Origin: Candidatus Dormiibacterota bacterium
GTDB taxonomy: Bacteria; Chloroflexota; Dormibacteria; UBA8260; Bog-877
Direction of reading: 5' to 3'
Assembly (NCBI GenBank): GCA_003133485.1
Contig: PKXR01000053.1
Location: 941 to 19,151 of the forward strand
DNA length: 18,211 bases
Shown: piece by piece, positions 1 to 6,141 of the stretch
Layout of the letters: every line of letters begins with the position of its first letter
How positions within the stretch are numbered: the first letter of the stretch is position 1
Program-made: the position numbers and the translations under genes
The notes under the pieces: generated by a model
Database searches by the model: none
What the model was told of the DNA's origin: nothing
Seen by the model: only the letters and a program-made list of their open reading frames with translations

Positions 1-168
1 ACGCCGGTGCGGGCCGAGCGGGAGCCGGTCAGCCAGCGCTTCCCCATCCCGTGGGTCGGCAACGCACCACCGCCGCCCTCATCGTTAGGGACCGAGTGGG
101 ACGTGGATCCCAGCACCGACAGAGGCCCGAGTTCGGGAAGCGGTGCTCGCCGGGGGCCGGAGTTCTGA
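1..168 (+). CDS. 3' end of an unidentified upstream gene (partial)
   Basis: Frame 1 is open from the window edge to the TGA at 166-168 and gives about 55 residues. They are rich in Pro, Arg, Gly and Ser and include FPIPWVG and EWDVDPSTDRG. Third codon positions are mostly G or C, at least over the first half, as expected for coding sequence here. The segment reads like the disordered C-terminal tail of a larger protein, but nothing identifies the family. It overlaps the upstream part of the protease frame, which argues that the protease really starts close to 165 rather than at the first possible GTG. A chance open frame is possible given the short length. Confidence 0.35.
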   Translation, partial: TPVRAEREPVSQRFPIPWVGNAPPPPSSLGTEWDVDPSTDRGPSSGSGARRGPEF

Positions 169-815
169 TCGAATCATCGACGGCTGGGCCTCCGGCTCGG
201 CAGCCCCCGTCACCCGGGGTCTCGTGGGGGCCCAGGCAGATCATCCTGGCCGTGGTGATCGCGCTGCCCGGGGCCGCGGCCGCGTACGTGGTCCCGGCGG
301 TGGTAGTGCTGACGCTGCATCAGGTGGGGGTGGTGCGCGCTCTGAAGGGCCCCGCGTGGGCGCCGATCTTGCCGTACTACAGCTTCGCCACCACCATCGC
401 GTTCTACGGGGTGCTGTTGGCGATCGTGCTGTTCTTCGCCAGTCGGCACGGCGGCGGGGCCTGGGCCAGGCTAGGGCTACGCCGATTCGCGGTCTGGGTG
501 GCGGTCCTGATGCCACCCTTGGCGCTCTTTCTCCAGGTGCTGACCGGGATCATCTCCGAGATCCTCTCGCCGCTTCTCGGGGGGATGAAGAATCCCCAGG
601 GATGCAACATCTCTCAGGCCTTCGGAGCGGATCCATACCTGGCCGTGATCTCCATCGCGGTGATCGCCCCGGTGGTCGAGGAGGTAGTCTTCCGCGGATT
701 CATCTACGGCGGACTCCGGCGGAAGTGGGGAGTGAGCCTCTCGGTGGTGGTCAGCAGTCTGGTCTTCGCGCTGGCCCACAGCTTCTCGGTCGGTGGCTCG
801 ATTCTGCTCCTGTGA
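51..815 (+). CDS. CPBP-family intramembrane metalloprotease, truncated by an in-frame TGA
   Basis: This is a polytopic membrane protein of the CPBP family (CAAX-protease and bacteriocin-processing type, Abi), expected to cleave substrates within the membrane. Numbered from 51, the first family motif EEVVFR is at residues 210-215 (Glu210, Glu211, Arg215) and the second, FALAH, at 239-243. At least four hydrophobic segments precede and surround them. The frame stops at TGA 813-815, but the same frame continues with a clear family C-terminus to 962, so the product is missing its last helix and motif. The start is uncertain: GTG 51 and GTG 96 are in frame but overlap the preceding open frame, and no ATG lies between 51 and the first helix (about 240). 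Family assignment is secure; function as encoded is doubtful. Confidence 0.8.
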   Translation: MGRQRTTAALIVRDRVGRGSQHRQRPEFGKRCSPGAGVLIESSTAGPPARQPPSPGVSWGPRQIILAVVIALPGAAAAYVVPAVVVLTLHQVGVVRALKGPAWAPILPYYSFATTIAFYGVLLAIVLFFASRHGGGAWARLGLRRFAVWVAVLMPPLALFLQVLTGIISEILSPLLGGMKNPQGCNISQAFGADPYLAVISIAVIAPVVEEVVFRGFIYGGLRRKWGVSLSVVVSSLVFALAHSFSVGGSILLL

Positions 816-962
816 CCTTCACTCTTCATCGCCGGAGTGGCCCTCGCCCTCGTCTACGAGCGGTCTCGCTCCCTGGTCCCCGGCATGGTCCTCCACGCCT
901 CCTTCAACCTGATCGCAGTTGTGGCGATCTTCCTCGTGGGGACTCCGGCCTCCTGCCACTGA
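816..962 (+). pseudogene. Orphaned C-terminal part of the CPBP protease, downstream of the premature stop
   Basis: Read in the same frame as the gene before it, this stretch encodes PSLFIAGVALALVYERSRSL, then GMVLHASFN and a final hydrophobic helix, ending at TGA 960-962. This is the expected last portion of a CPBP protease: the conserved helix with YERS-SL, then the third motif with His (codon 894-896) and Asn (906-908). No frame change is needed, so the lesion is a single nonsense codon, not an indel. It may be a real inactivating mutation, a sequencing error or programmed readthrough. TGA is the normal terminator of many other genes here, so genetic-code reassignment is unlikely. Confidence 0.75.
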
Positions 963-1023
963 TCTCGGCCCGACTTCGCCGAGCCTAACCCTCGTCTCCA
1001 AGGGGTGGATTCCGCGGGTTCCG

Positions 1024-1260
1024 TTACTGATCCGCCACACGGCGTAACAACTCCTTCAACTTGCCGTTACTCCGGATGTGGCCCCGATCGCGTGGGGAAG
1101 AGATGAGAACGAAGTGGATGCCCCGAACGGCGTTGTCTTGCGCGGAACACCGTAGGCAGCGGGGGTAGTCCAGAGACAGGAGGGATCCATGGACGGAGAG
1201 ACCCACGCGGCCGTGACCGCCTGCACGTGTTCGGGGGTGCCGCCTCTGGACTCGTAGCAA
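1024..1260 (-). CDS. Possible small gene or gene remnant, unknown function
   Basis: The gap 963-1429 contains one minus-strand open frame of 78 codons whose last 50 or so codons look coding: most third positions are G or C, and the end reads like a folded protein (RGIHFVLISSP, then KLKELLRRVADQ). A possible CxxC pair (PRCLRCS) precedes it. The first 25 residues are Arg/Gly-rich and unconvincing, and there is no clear ribosome binding site. I do not recognise a family. It may be the surviving 3' end of a decayed gene or a chance ORF. Confidence 0.2.
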   Translation of the reverse strand: MLRVQRRHPRTRAGGHGRVGLSVHGSLLSLDYPRCLRCSAQDNAVRGIHFVLISSPRDRGHIRSNGKLKELLRRVADQ

Positions 1261-1301
1261 AGTGACTCTCGGCGCTCCAAAATAACCAGCCCGCAGTCCT
1301 G

Positions 1302-1393
1302 CTCACACCGTGAGGCGAAATCCGTGATCGAGGCTCAACCGGGTTGAGTCCCCAATCACAGCGAAGCCCTTCAGTCGCAGCAGCGACCGGGCT
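1302..1393 (+). promoter_or_regulatory. Structured leader upstream of the TasA-like gene (unknown RNA element)
   Basis: Four inverted repeats lie end to end. They are TCAC/GTGA around an ACC loop near 1302-1312; GTGAT (1324-1328) with ATCAC (1355-1359); inside it CTCAACC-G-GGTTGAG (1334-1348); and a two-part hairpin AGCCC (1365-1369)/GGGCT (1389-1393) enclosing GTCGC (1374-1378)/GCGAC (1383-1387) with an AGCA loop. The TasA-like gene starts 37 nt downstream. Such a chain of stems suggests a 5' UTR with regulatory folding. I compared it by eye with c-di-GMP, c-di-AMP and SAM riboswitch consensus features and found no convincing match. No promoter was located upstream, so transcription of the element is assumed. 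Confidence 0.35.
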
Positions 1394-1429
1394 CATCATC
1401 TTGAGCGGCATCATAAATTGAAGGACGTA

Positions 1430-2155
1430 ATGAAAATTCGGAATATCGCAATATTTGGAGCGATCGGCGTTGCGGCCATCGCCCTCATCGGGGCGGGTGC
1501 AGCGGCGACATTCAATACCCAAACCACTAGCAACCAAACGATTTCCACGGGAGCACCCAGCGTCACGTTGTCCGGGGCATGCCTGGGCACAAATTGCCCG
1601 GGTTACCCGACCGATCTGTACAGCTTGTCGAGCGGCGGGACGGTCCTGACATGGACCGCTGAGTCTCCCTCTGGGTCATCGTTCACAACCGGCGACGAAC
1701 AGGTCACAGCGAGCAACACCGGCAACATTCCGCTGAAAGAGCTTGTCTGGTCGATGAACGTTACCTATCCAACGTCAGCATTGGCAACTGAGGCCTATGC
1801 GTGCGTGACGAGCACTGGGCTCGGGACCGGCGGCGTCGACTATCTGATTTACAACGGGCCGATGAGCGGAGCTTCTGGGCTGAGTTACCCCCAGACGCCT
1901 CAGGTCCTCACGGTATCTGGCACGCCTCCGACCAGTACCCCCCCAACGGGTCCGACGGACAACTACTCAGTAAATCTCTACGCTGGTAGCGAGTCCACCC
2001 AGTGCGGCAGTTCCTTCACGAACGGGCCTCTCGCTACTGGGTCGACGCCTCCAGGTTCTACAGCAACACCGGGCACAAGCGCTGCGCCTGCCCTGAACTC
2101 CGATGCCGAAAACGAGAGCATCACCGACAGCGTAACGATGACGTACTCAGGCTAA
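1430..2155 (+). CDS. TasA/CalY-like fibre-forming secreted protein with SipW-type signal peptide
   Basis: Encodes 241 residues. ATG 1430 is preferred over TTG 1418 because AAGGA (1421-1425) lies just upstream. Residues 1-26 form a signal peptide of the type cut by SipW: MK-I-R, a Gly/Ala/Ile core, then AATFN with Phe28 near the expected mature end and TTSNQTISTG following, resembling the region around the cleavage site of Bacillus TasA. Residues 93-112 (ASNTGNIPLKELVWSMNVTY) match the TasA-family strand-turn-strand motif. The C-terminal half is Thr/Pro/Ser/Gly-rich and ends ITDSVTMTYSG. In the family these proteins assemble into extracellular biofilm fibres; that role is inferred here. The adjacent SipW-like peptidase is the obvious processing enzyme. 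Codon use is visibly less GC-rich than in flanking genes. Confidence 0.75.
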   Translation: MKIRNIAIFGAIGVAAIALIGAGAAATFNTQTTSNQTISTGAPSVTLSGACLGTNCPGYPTDLYSLSSGGTVLTWTAESPSGSSFTTGDEQVTASNTGNIPLKELVWSMNVTYPTSALATEAYACVTSTGLGTGGVDYLIYNGPMSGASGLSYPQTPQVLTVSGTPPTSTPPTGPTDNYSVNLYAGSESTQCGSSFTNGPLATGSTPPGSTATPGTSAAPALNSDAENESITDSVTMTYSG

Positions 2156-2172
2156 ATCGGCCTAAACACACA

Positions 2173-2214
2173 GCGCGGCGGCGGTGCGGCAGGCGGCCGC
2201 CCGCCGTCGCTTTT
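2173..2214 (+). terminator. Probable intrinsic terminator after the TasA-like gene
   Basis: A GC-rich imperfect inverted repeat (a GCG-CGGCGG arm from 2173 and a CCGCC-CGCCG-TCGC arm ending at 2210) is followed directly by TTTT at 2211-2214. It lies 18 nt after the stop codon. The T-run is short, so termination may be partial, which would allow high TasA-like and lower peptidase expression from one promoter. Confidence 0.4.
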
Positions 2215-2275
2215 CCTCGCAGCGTTCACATGTTCTCGTTGCTCAACGACAGTACAAGAGGTGCACAGTCGGACT

Positions 2276-2992
2276 ATGACCACGATCCCTCGAGGCCAAG
2301 GCCGTAACGCCGGAGGGCGGGTTCACGCTCGTTCCAACGGGGCTAAGGTCATCAGCCGCGTTCGCAGAGGTGTCTGGTCAATTGTCCTGCTGGTATTGCT
2401 CGCCGCCGCGGGACTCGGAGCGTTCTCAATACTCAGCGGTGGCTGGGACGTGGCGCCCATTCTGTCGGGCAGCATGTCGCCTGGCTTTCCTGTCGGCGGC
2501 GTGGCAGTCGCTCAGAGAGAGCCTGTCAGTCAACTCGCATTGCGCGATGTGATCATCTTCAAGAATCCCGATCTCCCTGACATCCAGATGGTCCATCGGA
2601 TCATTCAGCTAAAGTTCAACAAGACCGGCCAGGCCATCATCAGGACGCAAGGCGATGCGAACACCGCCCCAGACCCGTGGACGGTGAGGCTTGGTGCCAA
2701 GGAAGTGTATGTGGTGCAGTTCACCATTCCACTTCTCGGCTACCCCGGGGTCTATACAAATCATGCGCTTGATCTGATAGTTGCTGGGGTCATCTTGCTG
2801 CTGGTAGTTGGGGGGGCGGTGCTGGGTAGAGACCGCAGCGACGAAGACGACGGAACGCCCGCTGGCCCTGGCCCAGCGGGGGCGCCGGATGTCTGGCCCG
2901 AATACGTGGGAGCGCCCAGCACGATCACGGATTGGTCCCAGCCCCGGTCTCGGATCGAGAGCGCCGGACGCAGCCGCGAGCCATGGTCGTGA
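2276..2992 (+). CDS. sipW: SipW-type (ER/archaeal-type) signal peptidase I
   Basis: Membrane serine endopeptidase of 238 residues, expected to remove signal peptides from the TasA-like proteins encoded on either side. An N-terminal helix lies at about 34-52. The nucleophile Ser66 sits in SGSMSPGF. His107 in MVHRI replaces the Lys of the usual bacterial enzyme, giving the Ser-His arrangement of SipW, archaeal and eukaryotic ER signal peptidases. GDAN at 126-129 is the conserved Asp box, and a second helix follows at about 165-184, as in SipW. The remaining 50 residues are hydrophilic, charged and Pro-rich. ATG 2276 is chosen; GTG 2261 in the same frame sits immediately after AAGAGG and is too close to it. 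The gene lies between its two probable substrates. Confidence 0.85.
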   Translation: MTTIPRGQGRNAGGRVHARSNGAKVISRVRRGVWSIVLLVLLAAAGLGAFSILSGGWDVAPILSGSMSPGFPVGGVAVAQREPVSQLALRDVIIFKNPDLPDIQMVHRIIQLKFNKTGQAIIRTQGDANTAPDPWTVRLGAKEVYVVQFTIPLLGYPGVYTNHALDLIVAGVILLLVVGGAVLGRDRSDEDDGTPAGPGPAGAPDVWPEYVGAPSTITDWSQPRSRIESAGRSREPWS

Positions 2993-3116
2993 GACTCGCG
3001 CGCGACCGCTCAAGGCGTCGGTCTGCCAATGTCGCTATCGGTCCAGTGATAGCCCTTGGCCGGCGGTCTCATCTACGGGGCGCACGCACCTTGGTCTTAT
3101 CGCTACGAGGGAGAGC

Positions 3117-3497
3117 ATGAAACTCCGGACCCTAGCGGTCCTGATCGCTCTTGGCTTAGCCAGCATTGCCATGATTGGGACCGGCGTGGCGGGCTCATTC
3201 TTCGGTAAGACAACGAGCAACCAGACGATCACGGCCGACTCGCCTGCTGGCACACCGTCCGGCTCTTGGTCGCCGAGCCCGACTGCCAGCTCGAGTTCTT
3301 CCCCCACGGGATCTTCTGACCCTACGCCGACCTCGACCCCCCAGATTACCCCGACCCCAACAACCACTCCCACTCCGACGCCTACCCCGACTCCGACGCC
3401 TACCCCGACTTCGACGCCTACCCCGCCTTCGACACCTACCCCGACTTCGACACCTATCCCCTCTCCGTCCACAAGCCCCAGCGCCTCACCGTCGTGA
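3117..3497 (+). CDS. Small secreted protein: SipW-type signal peptide plus Ser/Thr/Pro-rich tail
   Basis: Encodes 126 residues, with a GAGGGAG ribosome binding site just before ATG 3117. Residues 1-38 match the TasA-like protein position for position: MK-L-R, a hydrophobic core, Phe28, and TTSNQTI at 32-38 in both. Everything after residue 45 is low-complexity Ser, Thr and Pro, including a (PT)n stretch from five 18-bp DNA repeats. No globular TasA domain follows. The protein is therefore likely exported and cut by the neighbouring SipW-type peptidase, giving a short extended, possibly glycosylated, polypeptide. It may be a spacer, a wall-spanning stalk or a truncated TasA paralogue; I see no frameshift that would restore a longer domain. 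The next ORF starts 9 nt after its stop. Confidence 0.7.
   Translation: MKLRTLAVLIALGLASIAMIGTGVAGSFFGKTTSNQTITADSPAGTPSGSWSPSPTASSSSSPTGSSDPTPTSTPQITPTPTTTPTPTPTPTPTPTPTSTPTPPSTPTPTSTPIPSPSTSPSASPS
3371..3460 (+). repeat. Five tandem 18-bp repeats encoding Thr-Pro-rich sequence
   Basis: Five consecutive imperfect 18-bp units (3371-3388, 3389-3406, 3407-3424, 3425-3442, 3443-3460) each contain the core CYTCGACRCCTAYCCC or a one-to-two-base variant. The unit length is a multiple of three, so gain or loss of copies changes the Thr/Pro tail length without breaking the frame. Copies drift progressively from 5' to 3'. Confidence 0.8.
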
Positions 3498-3499
3498 CC

Positions 3500-3537
3500 C
3501 CCTGAGATGCATATCTACCGCGGATCCAATCTCAGGG
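3500..3537 (+). promoter_or_regulatory. Perfect 9-bp inverted repeat spanning a start codon
   Basis: CCCTGAGAT (3500-3508) and ATCTCAGGG (3529-3537) are exact reverse complements separated by 20 nt. The ATG of the following gene (3507-3509) lies in the left arm, so a hairpin would sequester it. No good Shine-Dalgarno precedes this ATG, and the previous gene stops at 3497, so ribosomes finishing that gene could open the hairpin. A DNA-binding operator is an alternative. Confidence 0.45.
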
Positions 3538-4370
3538 ATAGGAGCCGGTTCCGTGTTGTCGGTGCAGCACTGGCCGTCGCTGGGGGTCTCATCGGGTCGG
3601 TAGGGTTGGTGATCGCCCTGGCGGCGCTAAACCCAGTCTCTGCCAGCGCTCTCCAGAGCTGCGGCACCCCGGCGGCGGTTGTCCCGGGGCAATCGGGCAC
3701 TTGCTCGGGGACCATAAGCGACACCAACGCCGTCAGCTACACGGGCCAGGTGAACGTGACTCTGGCCATTTACACCACCTCCAGCTCAGGTGGGCGGCCG
3801 ACCGGAACAGGCTTCGGGACCGAGGCGCTTATGGATGGCCAGCCCGACGGGCTCCAGGTGACCGTAGTCGACACGACCACTAATCAGAAGCTCGCTTTGG
3901 GTTCGATCGCTTGCTACGCCAATCGTTCGCAGACCTCCCGGGCCTCCTATCCCAACGCCTCTTACTGCGTTAGCTCCTCCAGCTTCCAGACCGTCGCCAC
4001 GAACGTGGACATCGCCAGCTTCAGCAACAACTTCGTGATCCACTGGTGGTTCCCCCAGGGCGCTGGCGACTCCTATGAGTGCGGCCGTGCCAAGGTTATG
4101 GTCCAGTCCGACTTTACCGGTACCGGAGGTAGTGGGAGTGGTGGCAGTGGAACGCTGGGGGCGAGCACCGGGCCGACCGGTCCCAACGGCGGTGTCTTGG
4201 CGGCGAGCACGGGAGCGCCGACGACCGGTGCTGCGCTGCCCGAAGTGCTGGGCACGCTGCTGCTGGCGACCGGCATCTTTCTAGTGCTCACGGGAGCGTT
4301 GCTTTACCGACGGCGGCCACGTTTTGGCGATGGTCGGCCACCCACGCTCGCCCCCGCGGTGGGGTTGTAG
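3507..4370 (+). CDS. TasA-like exported protein with C-terminal membrane or wall anchor
   Basis: Encodes 287 residues. An Arg-rich N-terminus is followed by a hydrophobic export helix (about 18-45) ending VSASA before SCG. The ectodomain has features of TasA/CalY-family beta-sandwiches: SDTNAVSYTGQVNVTLAIY early, and NNFVIHWWFPQGAGDSYECG late. Six Cys are present, most possibly disulfide-forming. A Gly/Ser/Thr linker with repeated AST-G blocks leads to LPEVLG (244-249), a hydrophobic helix (about 250-268) and RRRPR, the layout of an LPxTG sorting signal but with a non-canonical motif. It may be a sortase substrate or simply a C-terminal membrane anchor; no sortase is in the window. It is translated right after the Thr/Pro protein and may anchor the fibre to the cell. 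TasA relation is moderate in strength, topology strong. Confidence 0.65.
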   Translation: MHIYRGSNLRDRSRFRVVGAALAVAGGLIGSVGLVIALAALNPVSASALQSCGTPAAVVPGQSGTCSGTISDTNAVSYTGQVNVTLAIYTTSSSGGRPTGTGFGTEALMDGQPDGLQVTVVDTTTNQKLALGSIACYANRSQTSRASYPNASYCVSSSSFQTVATNVDIASFSNNFVIHWWFPQGAGDSYECGRAKVMVQSDFTGTGGSGSGGSGTLGASTGPTGPNGGVLAASTGAPTTGAALPEVLGTLLLATGIFLVLTGALLYRRRPRFGDGRPPTLAPAVGL

Positions 4371-4418
4371 GCGATCGCCTTCCACGAATGAGTCGAGTTC
4401 GAACCAATTTCTTATCTC

Positions 4419-5198
4419 CTACGCCGCCCGACTCAAGACGGCCCGGCCCAGCGCCGCCGTCGCGGCGACTGAGACGGCGAAGAACACCACGGCGGCAATT
4501 AGGAAACCGAGTGGGTCTCCATACGGGGGGTTGCCTCCGAGCAGCAGCTGGAATCCCTCGCCCAGGTAGCTGAACGGCAGGATCTGCGCCACCCAGTAGC
4601 GCAGGCCACCGGCCGGCACGCCGGTAAACAAGCCAGAGAGGAACAAAAGAGGCGCTAGGACTACTGCCAGGTAGAGCATGGCTTCGCCGGGGTGGTCTGT
4701 GAGGGTAGTGATACCCAGGCCGATGGCCCCGGAAAAAGCCAGCGCCGCCAGCGCCAGCAGCCAGGTGGTGCACAGGGTGGCTGGGTCGGGGCGCTCGGCG
4801 ATGGCGATGACGACCAACACCAACGTCGCCTGGAATGTGTCCACCAGCCAGCCGGCGAAGAAGAGTTCCAACCCCACACGCCAGGCCGGCAGTGGCAAGA
4901 CCGCCAGTCGGTCCAGCCACCCCGAGCCCCGGGCGCGAGTGATCGTCACCCCGGTCCCGACCGTGCCCACCATGGCGATCAGGACGGTTAGCAGCATGGC
5001 GGCAAAGAAAGGTGGCGCACCAGTCGTAACCAGAGGGATCACCAGGACCAGGGGGAAGGCCAGCTTGATGATCAGGGCGCGGCGTCTGGCCAAGGTTCCG
5101 CGCAGCTCCAGCTCCCAGAGCTGGGTCGGCCGGGGTCGCACGAACTCCGCCACCGTGGGCTGCGACCGGTTCAGGGCCACCTCGCTTCGTTCAGTCAA
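4419..5198 (-). CDS. ABC-2 type transporter permease
   Basis: Membrane subunit of an ABC exporter, 259 residues with six predicted helices (about 41-58, 61-85, 110-134, 141-165, 173-195, 229-250). Typical ABC-2 features are LWELELRG near the start, a charged loop TRARGSGWLDRL between helices 2 and 3, and the LFLSGLFTGV-LPFSYL region after helix 5. The start is TTG at 5198-5196, whose bases overlap the TGA of the ATPase gene by 8 nt, so translation is probably coupled. The substrate is unknown; ABC-2 systems of this size export drugs, lipids, polysaccharides or heme. Its 3' end converges on the anchored surface-protein gene with only 48 nt between them. Confidence 0.85.
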   Translation of the reverse strand: MTERSEVALNRSQPTVAEFVRPRPTQLWELELRGTLARRRALIIKLAFPLVLVIPLVTTGAPPFFAAMLLTVLIAMVGTVGTGVTITRARGSGWLDRLAVLPLPAWRVGLELFFAGWLVDTFQATLVLVVIAIAERPDPATLCTTWLLALAALAFSGAIGLGITTLTDHPGEAMLYLAVVLAPLLFLSGLFTGVPAGGLRYWVAQILPFSYLGEGFQLLLGGNPPYGDPLGFLIAAVVFFAVSVAATAALGRAVLSRAA

Positions 5199-6141
5199 GG
5201 AGGGCCCGGCCAGTCAATTTTAGAAAACAGTCAGCCAGTCCCGGGTCGCGCACCTTCAGGTCCACCAGGTGAGCGTCGAGGTCGCCCAGCGTGGCCAGAA
5301 TCTCGGGGAGGAGTCCATCTCGCTGATGGGCCAGGATCAGCAGACCCTCCTCGACCTCCACCGCTCGGTCCACTCCTTCAAGTCCGCGTACCGCAGCGGC
5401 GGGGGAGGGTCCCCGGAAGCTGAGCTGAATCTCTCTGGTGCCGCCCAGTTCAGCCAGCAGGTCGGCGAGGGGGGCGTCGCGGACAGCCTCCCCGTCAACC
5501 AGGAAACAGACCCTGGTCGCGACCTGCTCCACAAAATCGGTGTCGTTGGTGGAGATGCAGGTCGCCAGACCGGTCCGGGCGCGGACTCGCAGGGCTTCCG
5601 CCAGCCACCGGCAGCCGCTCACGTCCAGACCGAGGGTGGGCTCATCCAGGAGGAGGAGGGGCGGGTCTCCGACCAGCGCCTCCGCCAGCAGCACCCGGCG
5701 GCGCATTCCATAGGAAAGCCGAGCCAGAGGGTCCCCCCCAAGCTCAGCCACCGAGGCCTGCTCCAGGGCCGGCTCCCAGAGATCGACAGACACCCTGCGG
5801 GCGGTGCCGAAGAAGGCGAGGTTCTGCCTCGCGCTCAGTTCGTCAGCGTGGGCTGTGGCGTCGAAGACCACCGCCAATTTCACCCGCGCCGCCTGGCGAT
5901 CGCGACTCCCGAACCAGGACAGCTCTCCGGAGTTGGGACGGGACCTGGTCGCCAGACAGCGCAGCAAGGTCGTCTTGCCGCTTCCGTTGGGACCGACCAG
6001 CGCCTGCACTTCACCAGGGCTGACGCTGAGGTTGACCGGACCCACGCCGCGACCGTTGCGGTAGCGGCAGCTGAGTCGCGCTGCCGCCAGCCAGGGTTTG
6101 GTCAGGAAAACGTCACTCAATGAACTCGATGATCGTGCCAT
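5191..6141 (-). CDS. ABC transporter ATPase with degenerate Q- and H-loops
   Basis: Nucleotide-binding subunit partnering the permease, about 316 residues. Walker A GPNGSGKTT is at 50-58, the signature LSYGM at 142-146, Walker B LLLLDEPT from 162 with catalytic Glu167, and the D-loop GLD at 171-173. Two usually invariant residues are replaced: the Q-loop position reads VVFD (Asp94, bases 5862-5860) and the H-loop position reads STND (Asn199, AAC at 5547-5545). The C-terminal ~90 residues end GLADCFLKLTGR, typical of ABC-2 export ATPases. ATG 6141 gives a 29-nt overlap with the upstream small gene; TTG 6120 would give an 8-nt overlap identical in form to the one with the permease and is equally plausible. 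Hydrolysis may be slow, or depend on other residues. Confidence 0.85.
   Translation of the reverse strand: MARSSSSLSDVFLTKPWLAAARLSCRYRNGRGVGPVNLSVSPGEVQALVGPNGSGKTTLLRCLATRSRPNSGELSWFGSRDRQAARVKLAVVFDATAHADELSARQNLAFFGTARRVSVDLWEPALEQASVAELGGDPLARLSYGMRRRVLLAEALVGDPPLLLLDEPTLGLDVSGCRWLAEALRVRARTGLATCISTNDTDFVEQVATRVCFLVDGEAVRDAPLADLLAELGGTREIQLSFRGPSPAAAVRGLEGVDRAVEVEEGLLILAHQRDGLLPEILATLGDLDAHLVDLKVRDPGLADCFLKLTGRALLD

Noticed and set aside
143..988. 281-codon open frame overlapping the CPBP gene
   Set aside because: It reads the protease DNA one frame off, giving Arg/Gly/Pro-rich sequence without motifs; the protease frame carries the family motifs.
1324..1393. c-di-GMP-I riboswitch before the TasA-like gene
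   Set aside because: The GAAA tetraloop of P2 and the ACGCAAAGCC and GGGTTACC segments are absent; only general stem layout is shared.
3034..3053. GCTATC/GATAGC hairpin between the signal peptidase and the next gene
   Set aside because: Only 6 bp with an 8-nt loop and no T-run; too weak to call a terminator or operator.
4370..4379. GGCGATCGCC palindrome resembling a HIP1 element
   Set aside because: A single copy in GC-rich DNA is expected by chance; no other copies stand out, and other features do not suggest a cyanobacterium.
4391..4406. GAGTTCGAACC resembling a tRNA T-loop
   Set aside because: No acceptor stem, D-arm or anticodon arm can be placed around it.
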